Positions 1 through 9,025 of a stretch of 52,069 nucleotides of DNA are shown here, in pieces; position 1 is the stretch's first letter, and each line of letters opens with the position of its first letter. The notes beneath the pieces were generated by a model. That model saw only the letters and a list, made by a program, of their open reading frames with translations, made no database searches and was not told the DNA's origin. This DNA is from Defluviitaleaceae bacterium (GTDB taxonomy: Bacteria > Bacillota > Clostridia > Lachnospirales > WQUN01), in contig WQVY01000007.1 in NCBI GenBank assembly GCA_009785605.1, positions 1 to 52,069 on the forward strand, in the 5' to 3' direction. Made by a program: the position numbers and the translations under genes.

Positions 1-1
1 A

Positions 2-3000
2 TGGCCAGAGATAGCCCGTGAGGTAGCCGCTTCATGCCAAGGTGCAAGAAGTGTAATAGCCTTTACCGAAGGCCGCCTAATGTCAGAAAAACTTGCCTAC
101 TATGTAAATGAGCTAGAAGGCGACGGCTTCGCCCGTACCCACCATGGCAGTATATCCAAAGAGCAACGCTTCGAAGCAGAAAGCGACCTGCGCGCCGGGA
201 AGCTCCGCTTACTATGCGCAACATCCTCTATGGAACTGGGTATAGACGTTGGCGAAATAGACAGGGTGATACAAGTTGCATGCCCGTCATCTATAGCCAG
301 TGTCATGCAAAGGCTTGGCCGCGCCGGTCACAACCCAGGCAGGGTAAGCACGATGCATATGTTCCCCCGCACTGTGTCAGAAAACCTTTACTGTGCTCTT
401 ACAGCCAACGCGGCCCGTGCCGGGGGCATAGAAAAATCCCGCCCGCCCCGCCAGTGCCTGGATGTACTGGCACAGCACTTAGTGTCTATGGCTACAGCAG
501 CCGGTTATACAGTAGATGATGTTATGACACTGCTGCCAAGTGCATACCCCTTCCGTGAGGTATCCCATGACGATGTGCGCGGTATACTGCGAATGCTTGC
601 TGGGGACTACGAACACAAGCGCGACATACCAGTACGCCCACGCCTAATATACGACAGGATAAACGAGCGCATAGAAGGCGATGCATACAGCCGTATGCTG
701 GCCACGTCTGGGCCGGGGACTATCCCTGACACAGGCATGTATGCTGCCAAGACCCAAAGTGGCGTTAAAATTGGTGACTTGGATGAAGAATTTGTTGGCG
801 AAATGCGAGTAGGGTATAAGTTTTTGCTAGGCTCGTTCGCATGGCGGATTTCATCCATTACCAAGGATACTGTTAGCGTGGCCCCGGCTTCACCTGAAGG
901 CGCAATCCCCCCGTTTTGGCGGCATTCGCAGCTTAGCCGCAGGTTGCAGACAGGGCTCTTTTTTGGGGAACAGTTGCGCAAGCTGACTCAGGCATCATAC
1001 TCCGGCAATCTAATACCAGAGCTGCAAGCATTGGGCCTAGACGAACACGCAGCCGAAGATACCGCAGATTTTATAGAGCGCCAGCTAGAAGTCACCCAAG
1101 TACTACCCAATGACCTAGAACTTATTGCAGAGCACTCGCACAACGAAACCGGGCTCCACCAGATAATGATACATTCCATTTACGGGCGGCAGGTAAACGC
1201 ACCGCTGTCTTTGCTGCTAACCCTAACCGCCAAAAGCCTAACCGGCACAGATGTAGACAGTTTCGATGATGACGACGGTATCCTACTAATGTCCCGCGGC
1301 GAAAACGCCATCCCAGAAGAACTGCTGCAAGCCATCCGCCCCGAGACTGCACAAGAAATACTAGAAGCCGCCTTACCCGGCACGCCGTTGTTTAACATAA
1401 GCTTCCGCCACAATGCCGGCCGGGCACTTATGATGGGCGTGCGCAACAAAAAACGCACCCCCCTATGGGTGCAACGCTTCCGCGCAAGCGAAATGCTGGA
1501 CAACGCAATCCATCACAAAGAGCACCCCCTAATGCGCGAAACAAAGCGCGAATGCCTAGAAGATTATTGGGACTTGCCGGGGCTTATAGACCTACTGGTA
1601 AATATACAGTCTGGCGTGGTAAAGGTACGCGAGCTATTTGTAGATGAACCCTCTCCCATGTCGTTACCCCTGCGCAGGAAATCGGAAGCGGACTTGGTAT
1701 ACAACTACACCCCCACAACAGAGAATGTACTAGCCATAGCCTCCCAAACAGCCAAAGCAGCGCTAAAAGATATAGGGCATAAGCTAAAACCCAACCCAGA
1801 CCAGTTGGTACTCGTCTCCGAACGCCAAAAGCTACCCGAAGACATAAACGGCTTGCACAGCTTGCTAATGATAGAAGGGGACATAATTGCCGGGGAAATA
1901 CCCATGCCACTAGAGTGGTTCGAAACCCTAGCAGCACAGGGCCGCTGCCTATATATAGAGCCAGGGTTATGGATAGCGGCAGAGCATAAAGAAACATACC
2001 AAGCCGCGCTAGAAGACAATGACGCAGAAGCCCGCCAAAACATAGTACGGCGCGCACTAAGATACCGCGGTGCAATGGATACAGCACAGTTGGCCGAGAG
2101 ATATTTTTGGCAAGAAGAAACTGCGCAACAGCTGCTAGACGCATTGATAGAGCAAGGTACTGCAATTATGGAATCAGGCCTATACTACCATGCCGAACTA
2201 TACGAGCGCGCCCGCCGCGCCACAATAACCCAGCGGCGGCAAGTGCGCACAGTACCAGGCTTCCACTACGCAGCACTGGTGGCAGGGCAGCTAAAAAACC
2301 TAGCCCCCCCGCAAGAGCAACTACGGCAAGCCCTGGAGAAACTCTCTGGCAGGTCTTTCCCGGTAGGCCAGTGGGAGGCGGCACTACTACCTGCAAGGGT
2401 AACAACATACCGCCCCGAGCTACTGGACAAGCTGCTTGCAAGCGGCGAAGTATTCTGGCGTTTAAGCAATGAAAGCATCACCTTCCACCCCCATACAGAC
2501 ATAGACTGGGACGCGGACCTAGACCAATACCTGAGCAGCGCAGACCTAGACCAAGACGAGCAACTTATCATCCAGCTACTACAAAAACGTGGCGCGACAT
2601 TCCTTTATACACTGCCGCACGATATGGTAAAAATAAAAAAACCACTGCAGAGTGTGCTGTTCCCCCTTATGGAAAAAGGCCTAATATACGCAGACAGCTT
2701 CATACCCATACGCATGTGGATGAACAAAGACAAAACCAGCAAATCATCCATCCGCCAAAGGGTAGCGGCCCGTGTAACGGCTACAGACTCTGGGCGCTGG
2801 GATATTGTGCGCCCACTTAAGCCGCTAAGTATAGACGAGCGGATAAGCCGCGCATTTGACAAAACCAGTATACTTTGCCGGGAAACCATAGCGCCACTGC
2901 CAGATACCCCATGGTCAGCGGCCCTTGAAGCATTGCGTGTATGGGAATACACTGGCCGTGCGCGGCGTGGCTACTTTGTAGAAGGGCTCTCTGGCGCGCA

Positions 3001-3418
3001 ATATATCCGCGATGATGCATACACCCAAATCACCCAAGCACTGGAGCATCCTACAGACAAAGTCATATGGCTGCCCGCGCCAGACCCAAACCAAGCTTGG
3101 GGCAAGACCTTGCCGTATAGCACAGACAAATCATTTATAAGCGCACAAGGCACTGTTGTTGCATTAAAAAAAGGCATACCCATAGCTGTTTTTGAGCGTA
3201 AGGGGCATACCTTGCGTGTATTTGATGAAACTGTACTTGAAACTGTGTTAGCAGAAGCGCTTGCCGCTTTTACGGAAGCAGTCAACAAGCGCAACATTTA
3301 CCCAAGCTCAAGCATAATAACCGTAAAAGATTACCCGCAACACGCTACCCAAGCATTAATAGATGCAGGGTTTGTACGGGTCATGATGGATTATGTGTAT
3401 TACCGTACACGGGCATGA
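2..3418 (+). CDS. Lhr-like DEAD/DEAH-box helicase (5' end outside window)
   Basis: Large superfamily 2 helicase of the Lhr type, an ATP-driven nucleic-acid helicase linked to DNA repair. The frame is open from base 2, upstream of the first ATG at 80, and already encodes helicase sequence there (RSVIAFTEGRLMSEKLAYYV), so the start lies outside the window. Seen: the second RecA-like domain with THHGSIS, then ATSSMELGIDVG and QRLGRAGH (motifs V and VI), followed by about 900 residues typical of Lhr C-terminal winged-helix and associated regions. Motifs I and II (Walker A and DEAH) must lie upstream. About 1138 residues are visible. It ends 22 bp from the convergent cysteine-synthase-like gene. 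It is transcribed head-on to a fork moving left from oriC. Confidence 0.85.
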   Translation, partial: WPEIAREVAASCQGARSVIAFTEGRLMSEKLAYYVNELEGDGFARTHHGSISKEQRFEAESDLRAGKLRLLCATSSMELGIDVGEIDRVIQVACPSSIASVMQRLGRAGHNPGRVSTMHMFPRTVSENLYCALTANAARAGGIEKSRPPRQCLDVLAQHLVSMATAAGYTVDDVMTLLPSAYPFREVSHDDVRGILRMLAGDYEHKRDIPVRPRLIYDRINERIEGDAYSRMLATSGPGTIPDTGMYAAKTQSGVKIGDLDEEFVGEMRVGYKFLLGSFAWRISSITKDTVSVAPASPEGAIPPFWRHSQLSRRLQTGLFFGEQLRKLTQASYSGNLIPELQALGLDEHAAEDTADFIERQLEVTQVLPNDLELIAEHSHNETGLHQIMIHSIYGRQVNAPLSLLLTLTAKSLTGTDVDSFDDDDGILLMSRGENAIPEELLQAIRPETAQEILEAALPGTPLFNISFRHNAGRALMMGVRNKKRTPLWVQRFRASEMLDNAIHHKEHPLMRETKRECLEDYWDLPGLIDLLVNIQSGVVKVRELFVDEPSPMSLPLRRKSEADLVYNYTPTTENVLAIASQTAKAALKDIGHKLKPNPDQLVLVSERQKLPEDINGLHSLLMIEGDIIAGEIPMPLEWFETLAAQGRCLYIEPGLWIAAEHKETYQAALEDNDAEARQNIVRRALRYRGAMDTAQLAERYFWQEETAQQLLDALIEQGTAIMESGLYYHAELYERARRATITQRRQVRTVPGFHYAALVAGQLKNLAPPQEQLRQALEKLSGRSFPVGQWEAALLPARVTTYRPELLDKLLASGEVFWRLSNESITFHPHTDIDWDADLDQYLSSADLDQDEQLIIQLLQKRGATFLYTLPHDMVKIKKPLQSVLFPLMEKGLIYADSFIPIRMWMNKDKTSKSSIRQRVAARVTATDSGRWDIVRPLKPLSIDERISRAFDKTSILCRETIAPLPDTPWSAALEALRVWEYTGRARRGYFVEGLSGAQYIRDDAYTQITQALEHPTDKVIWLPAPDPNQAWGKTLPYSTDKSFISAQGTVVALKKGIPIAVFERKGHTLRVFDETVLETVLAEALAAFTEAVNKRNIYPSSSIITVKDYPQHATQALIDAGFVRVMMDYVYYRTRA

Positions 3419-3440
3419 TTTAATATAGACTATACTACTT

Positions 3441-4394
3441 CTAAAACAGGCATGTACTCATATATTTCAGCCCGCAATCGTTTATAACAATACCAAAATG
3501 CTTACCCGCATCCTCACCCCGCAACTGCTTTACGGCAGCCATCAAGTTAGCCCCAGAGGAAAAACCAGCGAATATTCCTTCTTTTTTTGCAAGAAGCCGG
3601 GTCATAGATTCGGCTTCTTCGTCTGTTACGGTTATACAGCCGTCTATTAGATTTTTGTCCACGATATCCATAGCCTTAGAATAGCCGCCGCCTTGGATTT
3701 GGTGGTATGTGCCTTGGATGATTTCGCCCTTGTAGTAGGCACAGCCGTATGGCTCTACTGCATAGCACCGCATTTTGGGGTTTATGCTCTTAAACACTTG
3801 GGAATACCCAGTAAATGTACCACCCGTGCCTATAAAATCCGCAAAGGCCTGTATTTGTCCTTGTGACTGGGCCCACATTTCATGGGCGGCAGGCTCTTGG
3901 GCTCTTGCGTTGTCGAAATTTTTGAACTGGTTAAGGAAAAAGGCACCCGTCTCGCGGACAATGCGCTCAGCTTCTTCTTCTACCAACCGTATATCCTCGC
4001 TGGATACTTTGCCTTTAACAGAACCCGGTGCCTGGTCTACCAGCACAACCTCGCCGCCAAAGGCCTCTATCATCTTAGCCCTTTCTGGTGAGTTGCCTTT
4101 TGACAGCACACATATAACCCGGTACCCCTTGGCAGAGCCAACCATGGCTACACCTGTGCCGGTGTTGCCGCTAGACATCTCCAATAATGGCTGCCCAGGC
4201 CTGAGCATACCCTTGCACTCTGCCATGTTAATCATGCCAAGGGCTATACGGTCTTTTTTGGAGAAACTAGGGTTTAAATATTCTAGCTTGGCATAAATAT
4301 GGCCATCATAGCCTAGATGTTTTTTTATCATATCCAGGCGCAGTAGTGGCGTGCTTCCTATTGCTTGGGTGATATTGGTGATGTATGCGGCCAT
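3441..4394 (-). CDS. Cysteine synthase family PLP-dependent enzyme
   Basis: Fold-type II PLP enzyme of the CysK/cystathionine beta-synthase family, which normally replaces the acetyl group of O-acetylserine with sulfide. Seen: the PLP-lysine motif as NPSFSKKDR (family usual NPSGSVKDR), the phosphate-binding loop as SSGNTGTG, a glycine-rich GTGGTFTG, and a C-terminal ND.GLKYMSTCLF that matches the family end. Length 317 residues is normal. An AAAGGGG ribosome site sits 8 nt before the ATG at 4394; the ATG two codons earlier (4400) is too close to it. The substitutions around the lysine leave room for another substrate such as O-phosphoserine or a diamino acid. No serine acetyltransferase is adjacent. 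Confidence 0.83.
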   Translation of the reverse strand: MAAYITNITQAIGSTPLLRLDMIKKHLGYDGHIYAKLEYLNPSFSKKDRIALGMINMAECKGMLRPGQPLLEMSSGNTGTGVAMVGSAKGYRVICVLSKGNSPERAKMIEAFGGEVVLVDQAPGSVKGKVSSEDIRLVEEEAERIVRETGAFFLNQFKNFDNARAQEPAAHEMWAQSQGQIQAFADFIGTGGTFTGYSQVFKSINPKMRCYAVEPYGCAYYKGEIIQGTYHQIQGGGYSKAMDIVDKNLIDGCITVTDEEAESMTRLLAKKEGIFAGFSSGANLMAAVKQLRGEDAGKHFGIVINDCGLKYMSTCLF

Positions 4395-4471
4395 TTTCAT
4401 TACCCCTTTAGAGAATTTAGTGGCAGTCTATATATTAAATTTCGTAAGAAATCAAAACTCACCCACAGGCG

Positions 4472-5269
4472 TTATAGCAAACGTGTTAGCAATAGCAGTA
4501 CACCAAAAACAGCCACCACGCCAGTTGCAACAATGTCTCTTTTTGTGATTAGCATTATTTTCATGCGTGTACGGTCTACATCGCCACGGTAGCACCTAGC
4601 TTCCATAGCCGTTGCCAGCTCGTCTGCCCGCTTGAAAGCGGATACAAACAGCGGTACTAAAACAGGCAGCAAGCTCTTAGCGCGCTTTAGTATCCCACCT
4701 GTGTCCAGTTCGGCACCACGGGCTTTTTGGGCCTTCATGATCTTGTCCATTTCTTCGGCCAAGGTGGGGATAAAGCGCAGTGCTATTGTCATCATCATTG
4801 CTATATCATGAGCCGGGACTTTTAGGGGTTTTAGCGGCTTAAGCAACGCCTCAATGCCATCTGTTAAATGTATTGGTGAGGTAGTAAGCGTTAGGATAGA
4901 CGAGCCGGCAATAAGCAATATAAGCCTTAGCGCCATCTGCGCTGCCATAACTAGCCCTTCTGTTGTAACTCGCAAGATGCCAACGGCAAACAACACGTTT
5001 TCGCCGGGTGTCATAAACAGGTTAAACACAACCATAAACACCATAATAAACAACAGCGCCCTAAGCCCCCGCAACAAAAACAACACCGGCACCTTTGCCA
5101 GCTTTACCACAAAAAGGACAAACAGCGCCGCAACCCCATACCCTGCAAAGTTGTTAACAAAAAACAGCACCGTAATAAAAAACATAGTACCCGCAAGCTT
5201 AACCCGCGAGTCCACATGATGGACTACAGAATTGGATGGGTAATACTGCCCAATGGTTATACGTGTCAT
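4472..5269 (-). CDS. ecfT: ECF transporter transmembrane subunit EcfT
   Basis: Membrane scaffold of an energy-coupling-factor importer, which couples the ATPases to exchangeable substrate-binding S components for vitamins or metal ions. Seen: the typical opening (GQYYPSNSVVHHVDSRVKL), several hydrophobic segments between about residues 25 and 145, and the cytoplasmic helices with two Ala-Arg-Gly-type coupling motifs (KAQKARGAEL near 180 and ATAMEARCYRGD near 220). 265 residues, normal length. Its ATG overlaps the ecfA stop by 4 bp (ATGA), so the two are translationally coupled. No S component is in the window, so the substrate cannot be told; group II modules normally serve several unlinked S proteins. 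Confidence 0.92.
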   Translation of the reverse strand: MTRITIGQYYPSNSVVHHVDSRVKLAGTMFFITVLFFVNNFAGYGVAALFVLFVVKLAKVPVLFLLRGLRALLFIMVFMVVFNLFMTPGENVLFAVGILRVTTEGLVMAAQMALRLILLIAGSSILTLTTSPIHLTDGIEALLKPLKPLKVPAHDIAMMMTIALRFIPTLAEEMDKIMKAQKARGAELDTGGILKRAKSLLPVLVPLFVSAFKRADELATAMEARCYRGDVDRTRMKIMLITKRDIVATGVVAVFGVLLLLTRLL

Positions 5270-7044
5270 TTTATCCCCTTATCTTTTAAAGACAATCCCA
5301 TGATTGTACTGGCCAGGCCCTCTATTGTAAAAATGTCTTGTGGGATAGCCTTGTTTAACATGCCCAACCTCGTGGCGAGGTGGCTCATTTGGGGGATATC
5401 CAGTCCTATTTGTGTCAATTTTTCGGCTTGGGCAAATACCTTTGACGGGGTACCGTCGTATAACAGCTTGCCTTGGTTTAGCACTACTATCCTATCTGTA
5501 AGGCGGGCGGCATCATCCATACTATGGGAAACCAATATTACCGTCAGGCCCATGACTTCGTGCATGTATTTTATTTGTGCAAGTATCTCGTCGCGGCCTT
5601 TTGGGTCAAGGCCAGCGGCCGGCTCGTCCAATACTAGTATACTTGGGCGCATGGCCAGTACACCGGCAATGGCAGCACGGCGCTTTTGCCCGCCGGATAG
5701 TTCGAATGGTGATTTCTCGTAAAATTCTTCCCCCAACCCTACGGTTGTAAGGGCCTGGCGAACATGCTCGTCTATTTCTGCTTCTGTAAGGCCCATGCGT
5801 GTTGGGCCAAATGCCACGTCTTTGTATATGGTGGATTCGAATAGCTGATGCTCTGGATATTGGAACACCAAGCCTACCTTTTGCCGGATGGCTTTAAGGT
5901 TGGATTTGCCTACTTGGATATCCTCGCCTTGTATTATGACTTGGCCCATACTGGGCTTGAGTAAGCCGTTAAGGTGCTGGATTAACGTGCTTTTGCCGCT
6001 TCCTGTATGACCTATCAGGGCTACCATTTCGCCTTGGTTGATGTTTAGGTTTATATCAGACAGGGCAGTCCTTTCAAAAACAGAGCCTTGGCTGTATATG
6101 TGACTTAGGGCTTTTATTTGGATTATGGGCGCAGTTTCATTGCTGTTTTGGTTAGGGTTGGCGTGACTAGATATGGATATATCACTGGCCTGGCTTGGGT
6201 AATCATGTGGCGTGGCCAAAAGCGCTTGTATAGTCTTATCCGCTGCAAACTCGTCCACAGTAAGGATATCGCCAGCTACATCCAGCCCTGCTTCACGCAA
6301 CATGTGCGCCAAGGCAGTAACCGGTGGTACGGCCAGTTCGTAACGCGTCATTGTCTCGACTTGGGAAAACACACCACGCGGGTCCGAGTCCAGAACAACT
6401 TCCCCTTCATGCATAACTATTACCCGCTTAGCATGGGCGGCTTCCTCCATAAAATGGGTAATAAGGATTATTGTAATACCTTCGTCGTTGAGCGTCTTGA
6501 TGGTGCTTATAACCTCACGGCGGCCAGACGGGTCCAGCATTGCGGTAGGCTCGTCCAGCACTATGCAGCTTGGGCGCATAGCCAGCACACCGGCTATTGC
6601 TACCCGCTGTTTTTGCCCACCAGATAAGTTGTGAGGTGCCGCGCTTGCAAACTCGCTCATACCAACTATGCCAAGCATCTCATCCACTGTTTCGCGGATT
6701 TGTTGTGGTGGTATGCCCAAGTTTTCTGGGCCAAAGGCTACATCTTCTTCTACCACGGTGGCTATGAGCTGGTTGTCTGGGTTTTGGAACACCATGCCCA
6801 CAGTCTGGCGTATTTCCCACAAGTGGGCCATGCTTGTAGTGTCTTTGCCATTTATCCACACCACACCCTGGCTTGGGGCCAAAAGGGCATTGAGATGGCG
6901 GGCCAATGTGGATTTACCACTGCCGTTGTGGCCTAGTACAGCTACAAACTCGCCAGCCGCGATAGATGTTGTTATGCCCTTTAATGCCTGGGGCGTATCG
7001 CCCTCACCTGCATAGGCGAAATGAATATTTTCTGTTTTTATCAT
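5266..7044 (-). CDS. ecfA: Fused ECF transporter ATPase (EcfA1-EcfA2 in one chain)
   Basis: ATPase part of the ECF importer. Most Firmicutes encode two separate, dissimilar ATPases (ecfA1, ecfA2); here one 592-residue chain holds both. Domain 1: Walker A GHNGSGKST at about 38-46, signature LSGGQKQR at 140-147, Walker B and DEP around 161-166. A linker at about 280-305 is rich in Ser, Asn and Pro. Domain 2: Walker A GHTGSGKST at 345-353, signature LSGGQKRR at 449-456, Walker B around 469-475. No internal stop or frameshift is seen, so this is a true fusion. I see no Shine-Dalgarno before the ATG; instead an extended -10 promoter ends 7 nt before it (separate entry). Confidence 0.93.
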   Translation of the reverse strand: MIKTENIHFAYAGEGDTPQALKGITTSIAAGEFVAVLGHNGSGKSTLARHLNALLAPSQGVVWINGKDTTSMAHLWEIRQTVGMVFQNPDNQLIATVVEEDVAFGPENLGIPPQQIRETVDEMLGIVGMSEFASAAPHNLSGGQKQRVAIAGVLAMRPSCIVLDEPTAMLDPSGRREVISTIKTLNDEGITIILITHFMEEAAHAKRVIVMHEGEVVLDSDPRGVFSQVETMTRYELAVPPVTALAHMLREAGLDVAGDILTVDEFAADKTIQALLATPHDYPSQASDISISSHANPNQNSNETAPIIQIKALSHIYSQGSVFERTALSDINLNINQGEMVALIGHTGSGKSTLIQHLNGLLKPSMGQVIIQGEDIQVGKSNLKAIRQKVGLVFQYPEHQLFESTIYKDVAFGPTRMGLTEAEIDEHVRQALTTVGLGEEFYEKSPFELSGGQKRRAAIAGVLAMRPSILVLDEPAAGLDPKGRDEILAQIKYMHEVMGLTVILVSHSMDDAARLTDRIVVLNQGKLLYDGTPSKVFAQAEKLTQIGLDIPQMSHLATRLGMLNKAIPQDIFTIEGLASTIMGLSLKDKGIK

Positions 7045-7060
7045 GAGCGAAATAATATCA
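7045..7060 (-). promoter_or_regulatory. Extended -10 promoter just before ecfA, suggesting a leaderless mRNA
   Basis: On the minus strand TGATATTAT (7060 to 7052) matches an extended -10 element (TGnTATAAT) with one change. It is followed by 7 nt and then the ecfA ATG, so transcription would start at or next to the A of ATG. No purine-rich ribosome site lies in the 30 nt before the ATG. No good -35 is visible, as expected for an extended -10. The upstream side is closed by a terminator hairpin. Confidence 0.45.
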
Positions 7061-7071
7061 CAACCATAAAC

Positions 7072-7120
7072 AAAAAAGAATGCCTTATACGAACGGGTGC
7101 CATGTTCGTATAAGGCATTC
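7072..7120 (-). terminator. Intrinsic terminator of the M20 amidohydrolase gene
   Basis: A perfect 17-bp inverted repeat (7078-7094 with 7104-7120), 9-nt loop, followed on the minus strand by six T residues (7077-7072). It lies about 40 bp after the stop of the amidohydrolase gene and about 30 bp before ecfA, insulating the two transcription units. The stem is unusually long and perfect. Confidence 0.85.
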
Positions 7121-7158
7121 TCTTAATATACATCTTGGCTGAAGATACATTAGTGTGG

Positions 7159-8463
7159 CTATTGTACTTTAATAATCTCATCCCAAAAAGCAGCGTACTC
7201 CTCTTTCGACTTGCGTGGGTATGCCTCTTTTATTTCCAGCGCTGCCTTTGCACCATCGGCCAGTAGGTCAATGGCTGTCATGGTAAGCAGCTTTGCTGGC
7301 AGTATATAAGCCAAATCATCGTCTGCCACATCAAGCTCGGCGCTATGAAGTATGCCGTTAAAGCCACTAACACTGGGGTGAATTGCCGGTAGTAGCCATG
7401 TAACATCGCCCATATCTGTACTACCGCCGAAGGGCTTGCCGTCTTCTACCAACGCATCAGGGGCTATGGTTTGAGTGTTGTGCGCAAAAAGCTTGCCTAT
7501 GCATGGGTTTTGTATAAGGGGGTAGTATCCGGGGATATCTATAATTTCTACTTCTGCGCCCAGTGCGTAGGCGCAGCCTTTGATGGCCCGGTTTACTTGA
7601 GCGTTAACGTTTTTCATGGCTTCTGTGTTTGCGGCACGTACGAAGCACTCCATCCGTACATCGGCAGGGACAGTGTTTACAATATCGCCGCCTTTGGTGA
7701 TTATGGGGTGTACACGCACCCTATCTATATCGCGAAAGGTTTCCCTCAGTGCATTTATAGCTTGCAACGAAAGCGTTGCGGCGTAAAGTGCATTTACCCC
7801 AAGCCATGGGGCCGAGCCAGCGTGAGCTTCCTTGCCTATGAAGCGTATTTCTTTGCCTATAAACCCTAGAGATGTACCGCCTGTGACAATGTGCGCACCA
7901 GGGAAATTGGTTTCTGCGTGTACCATCATTGCCATATCTATGTCATCGAATGCACCTTCTGCAATCATTTGTTGCTTGCCACCCAACCAGGCTATCTTGC
8001 CCTCGCGGCGCAACGCCTGTCGCTCACTAATTTGCACGTACTCCTCTGCCGGTGTGGCCGCAAAGCATACATCCCCGTCTAGGTGTGCGGCCACCGCAGA
8101 GATACCCATGGCGCAACCTACCAATACCGCCAACTGTGCAGCGTGGCCACACGCATGGGCCGCGCCTGTTACCGGGTTGGCATGTGGGTGTTGTGGACTT
8201 ATTACGGCATCCAGCTCACCCATAATCATTACTTTTGCTGTGTGGGTTTTGCCGTATGCCCAGCCTTTTAGGCCGGTAAGGGCTACATGGTGTATATCTT
8301 GTATACCGGCATCTTCTAGTTGCGACTTGACTGCGGCGGACGTGACATACTCTGCATATCCTAGCTCTGGGGTAGCGCGGCAAGCTTTGCCAAAGGCTAT
8401 TATGGCCTCGCGGTTGGCTTCTATTGCGGCGTTGGCTTGCTGCTTTAGCTGATTTTTGTCCAT
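7159..8463 (-). CDS. M20 family amidohydrolase / peptidase (AbgB-like)
   Basis: Cytoplasmic zinc-dependent amidohydrolase of the M20D group, which includes subunits that split p-aminobenzoyl-glutamate and aminoacylases. Seen: the metal-binding MGELDAV at about 81-87, HACGH at 103-107, an acidic AEEY further on, and the dimerization region around GKEAHAG. 434 residues from the ATG at 8463, which is preceded by AAAAGGAGGCAATCT. A longer frame to 8550 adds a basic, low-complexity N-terminus without a ribosome site and was not used. It is a single-gene unit ended by the 7072-7120 hairpin. The exact substrate cannot be told; the AbgB resemblance (QHPHANPVTGAAHACGHAAQ) is the best clue. Confidence 0.85.
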   Translation of the reverse strand: MDKNQLKQQANAAIEANREAIIAFGKACRATPELGYAEYVTSAAVKSQLEDAGIQDIHHVALTGLKGWAYGKTHTAKVMIMGELDAVISPQHPHANPVTGAAHACGHAAQLAVLVGCAMGISAVAAHLDGDVCFAATPAEEYVQISERQALRREGKIAWLGGKQQMIAEGAFDDIDMAMMVHAETNFPGAHIVTGGTSLGFIGKEIRFIGKEAHAGSAPWLGVNALYAATLSLQAINALRETFRDIDRVRVHPIITKGGDIVNTVPADVRMECFVRAANTEAMKNVNAQVNRAIKGCAYALGAEVEIIDIPGYYPLIQNPCIGKLFAHNTQTIAPDALVEDGKPFGGSTDMGDVTWLLPAIHPSVSGFNGILHSAELDVADDDLAYILPAKLLTMTAIDLLADGAKAALEIKEAYPRKSKEEYAAFWDEIIKVQ

Positions 8464-8564
8464 AGATTGCCTCCTTTTGTTTTTGACATAAATCACGGAT
8501 GTAGATATACTTCTCTTGCAGATATGGCCTTTAGGGATGGCAAAAAACATTTGGGGGTATCATA

Positions 8565-8894
8565 ATGACAGAGTTCATTAACATGTGGAAAAATTTCGCT
8601 AACTTTAAGGATCGTACAACAGTAAGAGGCTATTGGATGGCATTTTTGTTCAATATTATTATTGCCTTTGTAATTGGTATTATTGCCGGTATAACTGGGC
8701 TAATGGCTATTAGTGTAATTTACTCACTGGCTATCTTCGTCCCAGCTCTTGCAATGTTGGTCCGCCGTTTGCGCGACGCTGGCAAGCACTGGGCATGTAT
8801 GTTCGTAGCGCTTATTCCGCTAGCGGGCATCATTATACTTATTGTTTTCCTTGTCAAGGCATCTGTGCCCAATGACGGAGTACCCGTAGTATAG
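8565..8894 (+). CDS. DUF805 family small membrane protein
   Basis: 109-residue membrane protein of the DUF805 (YhaH-like) family, function unknown. Seen: the N-terminal pattern of the family (W.NFANFKDRTTVRGYW), hydrophobic segments at about 26-48 and 50-66, the conserved cytoplasmic VRRLRDAGKHW, and a last membrane segment at about 78-100. Divergent from the amidohydrolase gene (101 bp between starts) and followed by a terminator at 8970-8998, so it is its own transcription unit. The ribosome site is weak (GGGGG about 10 nt before ATG). Confidence 0.85.
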   Translation: MTEFINMWKNFANFKDRTTVRGYWMAFLFNIIIAFVIGIIAGITGLMAISVIYSLAIFVPALAMLVRRLRDAGKHWACMFVALIPLAGIIILIVFLVKASVPNDGVPVV

Positions 8895-8969
8895 TAAAAT
8901 AAAGTTTCCAACCATACAAAGGCCTTTCTGCATAAGTATCAGATATACGGCACAGCATACAAATTTACG

Positions 8970-8998
8970 AAAAGGGATGTCACGGACATCCCTTTTTT
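8970..8998 (+). terminator. Terminator after the DUF805 gene, shared with dnaE
   Basis: Hairpin GGGATGTC-ACG-GACATCCC (8974-8981 with 8985-8992), extended by A/T pairs and followed by a run of T to 8998 on the plus strand. The A run at 8970-8973 makes it usable on the minus strand too, where it lies just after the dnaE stop. Confidence 0.8.
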
Positions 8999-9025
8999 AT
9001 GCCTGTAGATATCTACTTTCTATTT

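Noticed and set aside
1584-2165. Long minus-strand open frame inside the Lhr-like gene
   Set aside because: It is the antisense of a well-conserved helicase gene and shows no ribosome site or family features; the same holds for other overlapping frames in the window.
7045-7158. Riboswitch controlling the ECF transporter
   Set aside because: The region is filled by a terminator with a perfect stem and a promoter against the ATG; no room or sequence for a known aptamer.
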